Shown here: positions 25,450 to 36,862 of the stretch, in pieces
Position numbering within the stretch: position 1 is the first letter of the stretch
How the letters are laid out: each line of letters opens with the position of its first letter
NCBI GenBank assembly: GCA_027382625.1
Contig: JAJKFJ010020838.1
Location: 47,691-111,690 of the forward strand
Direction: 5' to 3'
Length of the DNA stretch: 64,000 bases
From: Tetmemena sp. SeJ-2015
Lineage: Eukaryota; Ciliophora; Spirotrichea; Sporadotrichida; Oxytrichidae
The notes under the pieces: model-generated
Told to the model about the DNA's origin: nothing
The model's input: only the letters and a program-made list of their open reading frames with translations
Database searches by the model: none
Translations under genes and position numbers: made by a program

Positions 25450-26143
25450 ATGGGCATAGCACTGCGCAATCTGACTTTCCACCTAGGTCGCATCCTACTC
25501 TCTGCCTTATTGGTAGCTTTTGCATATTACTTCTGGTAGCAAGGCCATCCAATCTACGACAAGTATCTGCATGCAGTAAGAAAAGTATTCTCCCCTGAGT
25601 CCTTCGGCTCTTCGCAAGTTCCCTACATCGGAATGACCTATGAGCAACTATTGATGATAACACTATATTTTTATGATTTATCTAAACTAAACAAGTATCT
25701 GATAAAAGGAGAGGCAGGAATGTTCCTGATGAGTGGGGTGCTCATGTTCTTCAACCAGCGCAAGCAGGCTTCATGGCTGCTGATCTTGGCTACTCTTTAA
25801 ATAGGATAATAACTGATTTTCTAATTCAGTACGATAAGTGCTGTTTTAAGAAATTGATTATTAATTATATTCCTAAAATTTTACTTTACTTTACTTTACT
25901 TGGCTACTCTTTTCATTCTACTCACCCAAGGACAACTTCATGATGAAGATTAGTGCGATTGGCAGCAAGGCAAACAACGCAGAACTCACTAGCAGAATGA
26001 TAAGTTTCTTCAAGCACATTAGTCTTCTGGGAGTGGCACTCATACTCATGGATGCAACCACCTCCTCCTCCACTCAGGATTCTTAAGAAGAGGAAATTGA
26101 AGAACCAAGGCCAATCAGGAAACAAAAGAACAAGATGGAGTGA
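25450..26143 (+). CDS. small multi-pass membrane protein (DoxX/SURF4-like?)
   Basis: ATG at 25450 (MGIALRNLTFHLGRILLSAL). Hydrophobic segments are LGRILLSALLVAFAYYFW, MTYEQLLMITLYFYDL, FLMSGVLMFF and SWLLILATL, with a last one in HISLLGVALILMDA. The tail is charged (EEEIEEPRPIRKQKNKME) and ends with TGA at 26143. The short multi-helix layout with a GR near the start is reminiscent of DoxX/SURF4-type proteins, but no decisive motif is present. It is interrupted by the repeat-derived IES at 25785-25912. Joining at the 14-bp repeat needs one T fewer in the right copy to keep frame. Joining at an alternative TGGCT pair (25774 and 25901) keeps frame directly (ASWLLFSFYSPKDN). In-frame TAG used as Gln argues against bacterial contamination. 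Confidence 0.6.
25785..25912 (+). mobile_element. IES formed by a SINE-like element, copy 2
   Basis: The 14-bp repeat CTTGGCTACTCTTT lies at 25785-25798 and 25899-25912. The insert begins AAATAGGATAATAAC and ends CCTAAAATTTTAC followed by tandem TTTAC units. Reverse-complemented, it aligns along its whole length with the insert at 16942-17050: shared blocks are AATTTTAGGAAT, ATAATCAATTT, CAGCACTTA and TATCCTAT. By eye identity is roughly three quarters. A short tandem tail, variable 12-14 bp flanking repeats and opposite orientation at two unrelated loci point to a retroposed short element. Confidence 0.75.
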
Positions 26144-26599
26144 AAGAATTTAACTGCAGCCAATAAATCCCTAATGCAAATCTATATAAGCAAAAATAAC
26201 TTTAAAACAGTTTGCCATTAGCAAGGAAGAAAAGAAGAAGAAGCATACATCTCTTATCTTTGTTATTTCTTAAAGATTTCTTTCCTCCTATGCTTAAAAT
26301 TCTAGATAAATAAACCAAAATATAAAAGATGAAGTGGAAAATTTTTTAAATAAGGCTAAAATTTATAGTCGTAAAGAAACACTTAATCTCAAACGCTATC
26401 AGTACTATTCTATCTTCAATATAAATTTCAATTAATCCAAAATAGGTTGGAATATTAATTAAAAAATTATTATTTTTCTCTTTCAGAAGAATTAAATTAT
26501 TTTCACGCATTAAGAAATTTTATAATTTATCTTTGTTGAGTCAACAGAATTTTTGGAAATAATATTTGAATCTCTAAGTAATTAAATCCAAAAAGTTGC
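26144..26599 (+). other. AT-rich spacer between convergent genes
   Basis: About 455 bp, AT-rich, between two 3' ends. No coding frame, repeat or RNA gene recognised. Confidence 0.5.
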
Positions 26600-29500
26600 T
26601 CAACTCTTATCTTTTGACTTCTTGATTGCTTTAGTTTTCAGTTATCCAGCTTTCTCTCCATCTATTTTATCTGATGCTTTCTTTTCTTTGAAATTTTGAT
26701 TCAAAGATGTTTGCTGTTCGCTGTTTCTCTTGGTAGGGCTCTCTCTGGAGCTTTTGGATTTGCTTTAGCCTGACTGCGCTTTGTCAGACTTCTTTTTAGA
26801 TTTCACAGTCTTTTGAGGTTTGGTAGAACATTAAGCAGAGGTCGAGCTCTTCAACTTACTTTCTTAGTTGGAATTAGAGTTACTGTCTCTCCCTGCATCT
26901 TTCAACGAGCTCTTCGCTTCTCTCACTCTCTAAAAGTTAGGTGAGGCCTCAGTGCCATTTCTGGTCTTGGCAGTCTCCTCATCTTCCTCATCTTTGTCTA
27001 TGAAACTCTGAAACTTGCTGAAGTCGAAGTAGCTGTGACTAACTCCCTCCTAATCATTCTAATGAATAAGGAAGTCGTTCACACCTAATTTGCTCTTTTT
27101 CAGCTTCTCCTTTTAGTAGTCGCTCATGAGTTGCTGTAGTTGGTGATTAAACTTCTGGATCTCTTCAATGTCTTTTGGAAATTCCCCATCTCCAAACATG
27201 TCCTTGAATAGAAGTTTCTCGCCAGCTTTACTCACAAATCTACAAAAATTGCATATACTGAAATGATTAGATAATAAGATCTGCCCTTTATTCTGAGCCT
27301 CTTGTCTGCAACCTTCTTTCTACAGTCGTAGGAGATCTTCTTCTACCACACTCTGTTCTCTCTTTTCTCTTTGAAGGCCTTTATCTTGATGTACCTTTCT
27401 TGGAGAGTGAATTTGCCAATCTTCCTAGTCTAACTTCCCCCCACCTTGCTGCAAAAGAAAAGCATGAACTTCTCCTGCTGTCTTTTCTACTACTGAGCAA
27501 AGTCATTCAGTATTTGTGCCTTCTCATGTTGAATGCGCTCGAGCTCTTCCTTCTTCAACTCTTCGTCATTCATAATCTTCAGTAAGCAAGTCTCTGCTAC
27601 GCACTAATCACAAGGCTTGTCGCTACTTAGCTGCTTTTAGCTGGCGCCATGGAGATGAGGCGCTTTGCAAGTGTGAGAAGAATTTGATCTCTCGTAGAAA
27701 CTTTGATTCCTCTCTATCTTACTAGTAGAGAAATTAGCGTGAGGAACAGAAGAGTCAAGAGAGTGGTCAAGTATATCGGGCGAATCACTTCTGTGAAATT
27801 GAGCCTAGTAGGGGTAATGATGATGGAAGGAGTGAGGCCTGTAGTGGGAAAAGTGAGCATGGGCTTAGTGGTTATGATAACCCTAGTAACCTTGCATTTC
27901 GATGTCTCTCGCTCGATTAATAACATTGGTTAAACTATAAATTATGGGAGGAACTGCTTTGATTACTGTGCAATTTCAGTGGATTTGTAGATGCCTCGCT
28001 CAGTATTTTATTGCCTAAGCTTAGATTTTAAGCTGCTTCTCTTTCAGGGTCTTACCTTAAATCTTTGAGCTTGGTTCCTTAGGGAGAGCTTGGACTCTTG
28101 ACTCTTAGCCTTGTAGCTTCAGGGTATGAAGAATAGTATCCATTTTAGTAGTGGTTCTGCTGATGATTTGGAGATGGATTGTTTGCACCACAGGTCATGT
28201 CGCAGCAACAGCACCCAGAGCTTCCGAAGTTTCCTTTCAAGAAATGCTGAGGTGGTAGGCCTAATAAAACAAAGACCATAGTGCTAAGAGTACTGATGAT
28301 GCAGCTGATTGAATTATATGCAATAATAGAACAATTAATTCAAATTAGGTGTCATGATGCTTTTGCTATTGATTTCTGCTTCTGCTCTAGCTTGAATCGC
28401 TTCTCTTGTGAAACCTCTGCTACTAAGAACAGCATGGTCTCTAGCATGTATCTCCAGCTAAATATTAGCTACTTGAAAGATTCTTCCTTATCTCTTGTCC
28501 AACTATATCTCCAAACTGATTTCTCGGACCCTGATTTCCTTCTTACTTTGAAAACGTCATCTCAAACTTGGAGCTAGAGCTCTTCTATCTCATCACCATC
28601 TGTAATATCATAAGTTACTTGAATTCTTACCTCATGATGTCTCTTTGAGGTAATTGGTTAGTTCAAAAAGAGATTATCTGAATCGAAGTGGCAGTCGTTT
28701 GGACTGACAGGAGCTTAAAGACTTCCCTCATGCTAAAATTGAGGAGAGAGTTCGAACTTCCTGTTGGATATTTGGTTACCGTATTCATGTGAAGGCTCGT
28801 GGATTATCTTGCAATTGATAGGACTTGAAGAAGAGTCATCTTGCTCACTAACTGATGAAAAAGTGTCAACATTATTTTAGTCTTGCTATCTGAGTCCTCT
28901 GAGATTAGGAATGAGATTTATTCTGTTTTTTTCTCTAAACTGATATTGCTGATTGTGATTTAATGAGGCATCTTAGATACTTAAATTATAATTTAAATTG
29001 ATATAGAGATGGCGAACTTTGGTGCTTGAGACTTTGATAGGTTGTTCCTCTCGTCTAAAAGCTCTGGATGTTGGATATAGTTTGAGGAGAGATCGAATGA
29101 GAATCTCTTCTGCTGCATTTTTATCGAATCAGGAGTGGCTGCTTAGAGAGTTTAAATTCCTTGTAGTTTGTCTTTTTGGTTTGGGGTGAAAAGTATCTAA
29201 GATATATTGTAACTTGCATCTTACTCATCAGCTAGTTGTTGTTGGTGAGCTGTAACATTCTATGCTTCATTCTATTAAAAGATGGTAATAATCTATAGCT
29301 AAGTGTTAGATAATTACTGGCCCACTGTAGAAGTCTGAGTATACTCTGCAAAGTAGGAGTCCCTTGGATTATGAGCACTTAAGTTCATTTGCATAGCTGA
29401 CCCTCCACTGCTGTTATTCGCACTGCTGGGGTTAGTGCTCACTTCCAAAGGCAACTATGAATTGGTAGTATGATGTGGCTGATGATGATTTTATGTAGAA

Positions 29501-30486
29501 GCCTTGATAGAAGGGAGGTGAGTGGAGACTATTTGAGGAGTTGGAAATTCTGTCTTGTAATTGACTAGTTGGCTGGCAGCTGCTGCAGTAGGAGTCATGG
29601 CATGCACCTGCTACTCTTGCTTCTCATGCTCTTGCTATCCATGGCACATAATTAAGTCTATTCGAGGCAAGTTAGCTGGAGAATGGCTGCTTTAAGGGCC
29701 GAAGTAGGGAGAACTTGGTTTCTGTTTTCCCTTGGGATTCATGGTTTAGATTCAAGGGGAGTTCTTAGCTAAGAGTCTTCTGGTGAATTTCTATCTCGTT
29801 GAAGCCAGGGAGTTTTTGTTACTGGTTCAAATGCTTCTAGCTAAGGTGAAGTTCCTCTCTTGGCCACTACCTCATCCTCATCTTCTGCTAATACTCTCAC
29901 TCCTCAATAATACATAATGATCAGGATGTGGATTGATGTAACAGTTCTCCTAGTAGTGGAAGTTCTAATTTAGGTGAGGCTACTACGCTTAGTGCAGTTA
30001 AGTTTCATTAGGCAAGGTTTCTCTTAGGGATGGAAGGGGGTTTGAAGAATGCACTGTCTAGTATGGATGCATGCCATAGCTGCTCTGAAAAGCATTTGCG
30101 CTCTTTGTCATTCCATAGTCAGTTTGAGTGATAGGTTGTCTCTAAGAGTATGACTATGAGCCAATACCTACTAGTTCCTCTGCACTTTGTTATTCATAAA
30201 ACATACCCTAGATATTATCATTATTCTGCATTATAGAGTATTGTTTAGCAATCTATTTACAATTATTTAGGTTATATTTCAAAAAGTTAAATACTTCTGA
30301 GTAGTTAGAGTGATGAATGAAGTTGGAGTGACTCAAGCTGTTTGAATCTTAGTTTCCCAGGGCACTTTGATAGAACTACATCTTAGATATTTCGTGGTGG
30401 TTATCTGATAGATACTGAGAAGCGAGAGGGAGTTTTGGAGGTAAGTCTGAAAAGTTGAGTTGAGGTTGATTATTATTTTATCTCAT
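26600..30486 (-). CDS. CCT-motif protein, Gln/His/Ser-rich
   Basis: Starts MRQNNNQPQLNFSDLPPKL at 30486 and ends KAIKKSKDKS with TGA at 26600. Most of its length is low-complexity Gln/Asn/Ser/His sequence, including HNHQAHAHFSHYRPHSFHHH near 27830. A Cys-rich patch (GSSGCCCCDMTCGANNP, about 28200) and KPCDQCVAETC (about 27600) may bind metal. Near 27300-27410 lies ERYIKIKAFKEKRENRVWQK followed by KISYDCRKKVADKRLRIKGR. This is the CCT motif known from plant CONSTANS/TOC1 proteins and also found in protists, where it acts in nuclear localisation and transcription control. After it comes an acidic and Lys/Ser-rich tail. Several short introns and AT-rich breaks are present (for example near 27240-27290 and 27930-28060). 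A role in transcription is inferred from the motif. Confidence 0.7.
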
Positions 30487-31122
30487 TTATAATTAATTAT
30501 AGTTTATATATATAAGCTTCTAAGTTATAGATAAAGCAAGAGAACAAAAAGAAGCTTCTTCTTAAAAATTCCCTAATTTCTCTGTATAAATTTAGGAATA
30601 TCAGCTGCTGAAATCATAGCGTTTTGTTTTATTGCACAAGCTTTTAGGAATTGGGTGTCTTGATTGAGTGTCTTGATTGATAGACGTTGCACAAGGTTAA
30701 GGAGTGAGGGAGGTATGATGTAACAGATAGGGTATTCTTATAAATTAGTCTGTGATGGATACTTGAGGGGCTATTCCAACAAGGTTTTCTAAATCCCTCT
30801 TAGATTTAATTTTTTCGCAAAATTTCAAAAAACTTTCTTCTTTTGGAGAATTTCACTCGGCTAACTACTTTTTAAGAGAGAGAAGCTCTAATCTAAATAA
30901 AATTTAAATTTTATTGAAGCGTGAGAGAGTAGGAGAGGTGTATAATAGCTTGAAGTTGTGGCTGTTTTTTGTAATTATTGAGTGGTAAAGGAGTGAGAGA
31001 AAGGAAGGTCCATCCGTTTAATTGTGAATTAATATTCATTAATTAATCTAATTCTTAAAATGAATGGCAGCAACTTACTCCCTCTCAAGTAACTATCGCT
31101 AATTAATTCACCTTTTAAATTT
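30487..31122 (+). other. intergenic region between divergent genes
   Basis: About 635 bp between the starts of the CCT gene (minus) and the TBC gene (plus), so it probably holds both promoters. A repeated TTGATTGAGTGTCTTGATTG pattern is present at about 30659-30682. No coding frame seen. Confidence 0.4.
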
Positions 31123-34100
31123 ATGCATAGTCTTTTGGACAAGTTAGAGGATTTCCAGCACTAGATCAAAAGCAAGTTCAACAAAATATTCAGCAGCGAT
31201 GAGGGATCCAGTGATGATGAAGAAGACTTTAGGCGAAAGTCTCAACGCAGGAGGGAAACAATTTTAACTTATTATTTAAGAAAGACTGCCTGAACATGTC
31301 AAAAAATAATAGGCAATCTTCAACGAGTTCTTTGTCTTAAAGCAATCTCCCAGTAAAATGCAACTCTAATCTGCCATGAATCTAAGTCCCAAGGGCAAAG
31401 CAAGCTAGGAGCTCATTAGAATCATTGAAACTTAAACCTAAGAAAATATCCTCAAACAGCCAATCTATTTTCAAACATAGCAGCTTCATAAATGAGATAA
31501 ACTCCTTTATGGCATAATATAATAGAATAACTTAAACAAATCCAAAGAATAAAACTCTTTAAAATAGGAGAAGTCTAGAGAGGTTAGAGTAAAATTATCT
31601 ACAACTCCAACTATATGAAGCATATAGAGTCCAAACTCAAATTCCCGGGATTCCTTTGGGTGACGAAAAAAAAAAAAGCATTTCTTAAAAATTTATTCAA
31701 TTCCTATATCTCATAGTATATTTATGATGCAATGTCTCTAGACCTCATAAATCTGCAAGGTACTAAAGTAATCAGGGAATTTTTTCTAAAACTCAATATA
31801 ATAGTACCTAGAAGCCTAGTCTATTGCATATTTATCTTTTTTGTCCAAACTAGGATAAGATTCAAAGTCTGTTGAATCCTTAAATAATTCCTTCAAGGCC
31901 ATCTGAGGATGCTGCTGCCTTGCATTAGAAAAATCAAAGTCACTATCTTAATCTTCAAAGGCTCTAAAATATATCCAAGAATCCTGATTCAACTGTCAAT
32001 AAGGGGGCTTCTGCTCAAAATATCAGCTATTAGATTTCAAATCTCCACTCTCCCGAACAATTGAAGAAGCTTTCTGATATTTCATCACTCAAATTCTTAA
32101 ATTACTAGTTGTTAATTATTATTGCGTTTACTATAAATTCAATTAAACGATGCAGGGAGCGAGCATGATTGAGTAGATGTAGAAAACTTTTGTAAATACC
32201 TCACCTCCAAAGCCCTTCAACCCTTCTACTTAAATTAAGCCTAGTAATAAAAATCCCAAAAAGCATAAGAAAAAGCGAGGGCCATCTTTAATTATAATTT
32301 GCTTGCTTGTCATAATTTAAAGCATCTGCTCTAATGAAGAGCATCGCTGAAAACTAGATAAACTTGAGGAATGTTAACTTGAAGATGCGTGAAGGAGGGG
32401 AAACTGTGCTCGATAATCAGACTGTAGATCTTATAGTTTTACCTTCTGAGGTCAAAATAGAATAGCCTCTACATTTGAACATCAGTTATGACAACACAGT
32501 AAATGGTGGATCAATAGTGTAGCAGCGAGAAATAACTTCTTTCTTTGAGAAGAATACAATCCAGAGGTTCCAAGAGTAACTAAGTAAAAACTAAAATGCC
32601 CCTCTTAGAGTTATCGCAAGTACCTCTAGAATTATTTGTAAATGAATAATGGAGAAGTAGATTGATCAAGATAAGTAGGGCGAGAGGAAGAAAAAGAAGA
32701 AGAAAAGGACAAAGCATGAGTCATAGCAACAAGATACAAAAAATCAAGATTCAAAGTTAGTCTTCTTAGAAAGATAATTAAAAGATGAGCCGAAAAATTC
32801 GCTCAGCTAAGTCCCTTAAAAGTCAAATATAAATAGAGAATCAGCTCACTAGAACAACCACAGTATATCACACAAAAATTTAATAGCTGATCAGTCTATT
32901 AGAACTGCAAGGGATGATTAGAAGAATGCAGATTTTGATAGAAGGAGATAAAGAAGTCATAAGTATAATGATTTATTTTTACTTTGAGTCAATCTATAAA
33001 GCAGAAGCAGCATGAGAGATACGGCTTGTAAATAACTCACAACGAGGAGGAAGATGATGACGAGTGCAATATAAGTGACGATAGATCTGGAGAGGAGTGT
33101 CCTGTCAGTCAAAACGATCAGAGAAAATTCGAAATAGAGAGGTTTGTTTTCATTAGAGTAATTAATAAGTAATTTTATTTATTCATTAGAGTAATTAATA
33201 AGTAATTTTATTTATTCAAGATGAATGAATCTCATCAACACATAGAAAGTTCACATGAGTGGTTCGGCAGTGTAAAGTCTGATGCTTCAAACATGTTTGG
33301 AATAGTACCTAAAGAGAAAAATGATTCAAAAATTCAAAAAAGGAATCCACAAATCAAGCAATAAGCTACAGTGCCTGAATTCATAACACAAGTAGACAAC
33401 GACTATTGCGCTATCGAAAAGGATTACGTGAGTATAAGCTAGTTTATCAAAGAGAAGATGCAGAACTTATAAGACAATGATCAGCACTCACAGAAAGTCA
33501 ATTAGAGGAATCACTAGTCAAACTCAGGAGTCTTTGAACTTAAGAAGAAAAATGTTACCGCTTAAAAATTGAATGATATTTATTTTTGTGCTGATTAGAG
33601 AACTTCTAGCTAAGTATAATCTTTGCTCATCCCAGTTAGTTCCAGAGCTAAAGAGAACCAATAGGATAATACCTTATAAAAAAATGAAAGAGATGCAAAC
33701 CTAGGCAGATAAATTTATGAGAGCCAGACATCAAGAAAGGTTGGATAATAGAAAGAGGAAGTTGAATTATCCAAAGTATCTCTGAGCAAAGCTTTAAAGC
33801 CAAATAGCGATGATTACCCTTTCGCATTAAGTTTCGTACTCCAAGAACAGATAAAACCTCCTCCACCTAAAAAGGCAGCGGCTAATATTACTAGACCGAA
33901 AAGATTTGAAAGTGTGGAGAATTCAGTTGTCAATAGAAGCAAGAGAGTAATTGCGAATCATCATTTAAGGTTAAAATATTTAATGAATGGAAACGACAGT
34001 ATAGTCTCTACGAAGAGAGCTCCTTAAAATTGCACAAATCTGAGAAATTCAATTAAAGATGATCCTGATAAGTTGATGCCAGCCGAAACTATGGATGACG

Positions 34101-35923
34101 ATGATGATGACGATATGTCTTTGAATGGCAAAAGCAAAACTCCAAGTTCAAACTCTAAAGTAAATGAGCTTAAGGAGATGAATATATCATTTTTATTCAT
34201 TAGACTCAACCATCATCAATCAGGAATGGAAACGAAACTATGACTGCATCTGAGATAGCTTTTCATTAGCAGCAAAATCAAGTCAGTCAAAAGGCAACAA
34301 GATAAAAGCAGCTTCAGCAAGTTTCTAGTTACCTCAAATAGTACTAGCAAAGGCTTTTCTAAGGTGGAAATGAAGTGCCTGCTAAAAGTACTACTTCTGT
34401 GGAATAAAGTTTCACTCAACCTTAATAGCAGTCTTCATAAAATCAAAATGGCAAAGTTAACTTAATAGAAAGCTAATTCAACAATCGAATTTTGAAAACT
34501 CTCATATCTAATATAGATGGAATAGTTTAAATTATAAAAAATAAAGCTGGCAGGACTTTTACTTAAATTAAATTTTGTCGATAATGATATAAACAATGAC
34601 CAAACTAAATTCCAGGTGCGCTAAATAGTTCTTGCAGGGATAAATGGTGAAGTGTAAGTCTTATATTCTTATTTGTGATTAAAATAGGAGGAAAAAGTTG
34701 TGGTCTTAGTTGGTCCATAATAAAGAGTAAAAGAAGATTTTCCCAAGAGCCAATTTCAGAAAGACCTATGGAGACTATAAGAAGTGCTCAAGTCTTAATG
34801 AGATAAAGAAAGATGTTGCTAGGACTTATTTATTATTTTAATCACATTATATTTCAGACCTTTCAGAATGTGTACTATTTCAAAGTGCCTTAAGATGATG
34901 GAGCAATTTCAGAAGGCCAATATGACTTCACTCGAAACCCTCTCTCTAATGTGCTCGTAGCCTATTCAAATTATGATAAAGAGTTAGGGTATGCTCAAGG
35001 AATGAACTACATAGCAGCTATGTTTTACATGGTGTTCATGGATGAGTATGATGCTTTTTTGGCTTTGCATAATTTAGAGTATTTTATAAGCATCATGTGC
35101 TACAAACAATGAGTTGGAGATAGATTTTCCTTCAGACTGCTCCCAAACTCTAAACTCTTCTTCTCAGTATCCAGCGATAGCTCTATAAAGAATGCAACAA
35201 ACTATGCGACAATAAATTTATTGAAATAAATGAGTGAATTTATTAAATGTGACTTTTTGTAGAAATTTAATGTAATCCTTTCTTTGTTTAAGTTAATTAT
35301 ATATTTGATAGATTTTACCAACTTCTGCGTACTCTTAGCTCTTTATGACTCTGAGTTTGAGCAGCCACATCAGCTAAGATTAGGCATTCCAGATTTCAGA
35401 TATGTTTTTGCTGGACGGAGAGCAAGCATTAGTCAAGATCCAAGTTAACTGCATGAAAATAAAAGAGAATAAAATTTTAAGCTTTGATAATGAGTTTGTA
35501 AGGATAGAATGATAATAATATGTGTAGGATATCTGTCGCTACCTGCAGTAAAGTCTACTGCAAGAGTGCTTGAAAGAGTTTGGACTCAAGGCCATCTACA
35601 ATTACTCACCTTCTACTGACAGGAAGAATACAGATGCACTTAATATCAACAACAATTAATTCATTCTTTTTTTTAATATAAATACTCTTCAATTTTAATA
35701 TTAAATTTAATTTAATCGTTATGGTGAAATTTATTATGCACTTTATTATTTTTATTTCTTATCGTAAATAAATGAGAACTTTATTAATTTAAAAAAAAAA
35801 TTGCTTAGTAATAAGTTATATAGTAAAACCTAAGCTAGGAATGGGAAACTGACAAATAATGAGGAGAGCGATGACGATAGTTTAAGTAGAGATATGGATA
35901 CTGATCGCTATAATAAGTATTGA
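31123..35923 (+). CDS. TBC-domain Rab GTPase-activating protein
   Basis: Starts MHSLLDKLEDFQHQIKSKFN at 31123. The first 3 kb encodes Gln/Ser/Lys-rich sequence with an acidic stretch SSDEGSSDDEEDF (about 31195-31235) and HNEEEDDDECNISDD (about 33040-33080). The TBC domain begins about 34690: NEIKKDVARTY carries the IxxDxxR arginine finger, and after an AT-rich break near 34830 ELGYAQGMNYIAAMFYMVFM carries the YxQ glutamine finger. Helices continue to about 35640 (NFCVLLALYDSEFE, YLQQSLLQECLKEFGLKAI). A last block, SKTQARNGKLTNNEESDDDS, ends with TGA at 35923. With both fingers present it should stimulate GTP hydrolysis by a Rab protein in membrane traffic. Introns/IESs are numerous. Linking the disordered N-terminal part to the TBC part rests on strand and order. 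Confidence 0.75.
33148..33216 (+). repeat. 33-bp direct tandem duplication in an intron
   Basis: A 33-bp unit beginning TTCATTAGAGTAATTAATAA occurs twice, head to tail (33148-33180 and 33181-33213), identical by eye. It sits in non-coding DNA between NDQRKFEIER and MNESHQHIESSHEWF of the TBC gene. Confidence 0.85.
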
Positions 35924-36156
35924 GTTTTATTAACTATCAATATTAATTCACATTCAAAAATTTCTTGTTTTATCATTTATATCTTCACACACTTTAATTT
36001 TGAAATATTTTTTCTCAATAATTTATTGAGAGAGAATTGAGAATTCTTAATTCTCACTCTATTCTGCTAAATAAATCAATATAAAATGCTATTTCATAAA
36101 AATCATTACATAATTATAAGAGAGGTAGGAGAATTTAAAATCTTAAATAATTTGAA

Positions 36157-36820
36157 ATGGAAAACCTGAATCCCTTTTTAGCGCGGAACAAGGAAAACGC
36201 AGATTTCAATCAGTACTGGTATTCAAAGGCAACCATCAACTTCCTAGTGAGCGAGTGCGAGCAATTTGGAAATAAAATCGCTTTTCTCTCCACTCCAAGT
36301 GTTTATTTCACTCTTAAGAATAAAGAGATAAAAGCAAACTCTAAATGCCTAGATGTAAGATACAAAAACATCTTTTATGTAAATACTTTCAGTTTGACAA
36401 CAAGTTTGCCAAAGACCCTAATTTTGAAAATATGAAATTGTAATTGGATTATTTATTTTGTGTTCTATGACTTCAACAAACCAGAAGACATACCAAGTGA
36501 CTTGCACAATCAGTTTGACATGGTGGTGATTGATCCACCCTTCATCACCAGAGAAGTTTGGGAGAAAGTAAGATCATTAAATCATTTAATAAATGTTACT
36601 ATAGTACACAGTGGCAGCAAAGTTTTTGTTGGCTGAAGGAGGGAAAGTGTTGCTGAGCACAATTGATGAGAATGAAGCTTTCATTATGGAATTACTTGGA
36701 GCTAAGAAAAGAGCTTTTAGACCCTCCATTCCCAACCTAGTCTATCAATACAGTCTCTATTCAAACTACGATAGCGAGGGACTCAATGCCAAGAATCCAG
36801 AGATACCTGACTTCGATTGA
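36157..36820 (+). CDS. EEF1AKMT1: eEF1A lysine methyltransferase 1 (N6AMT2/EFM5 family)
   Basis: ATG at 36157 (MENLNPFLARNKENADFNQY). Conserved points: FNQYWYSKATINFL at the N-terminus, IAFLSTPSVYFTL (SAM-binding first strand), VFYDFNKPEDIPSDLHNQFD, and the motif-IV sequence DMVVIDPPFITREVWEK near 36520-36570 (DPPF in place of NPPY). Then KFLLAEGGKVLLSTIDE and a TGA at 36820. The family trimethylates a lysine near the N-terminus of elongation factor eEF1A in the cytosol. Two GT-AG introns (about 36358-36399 and 36567-36607) splice cleanly. Between them a 20-bp IES (TTGT pointers) must go, and one extra A in the run near 36429 would be needed for PNFEKYEIVFYDFNKP to read through. Length about 205 residues, normal for the family. 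Confidence 0.88.
36438..36461 (+). other. probable IES with TTGT pointer
   Basis: TTGT at 36438-36441 and 36458-36461 flank an AT-rich 16-bp core. Removal gives EIVFYDFNKPEDIP in one frame, but the upstream exon is one base out at an A-run. The call therefore depends on assuming a homopolymer error. Confidence 0.5.
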
Positions 36821-36862
36821 TAAAGAAGGATTAGTTAAATTAAGGTTAATTCTTAAAGATAT

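Noticed and set aside
25450..26143. Bacterial contamination, because the protein resembles bacterial DoxX-type membrane proteins
   Set aside because: It uses TAG as Gln and contains a ciliate-type IES, so it belongs to the host.
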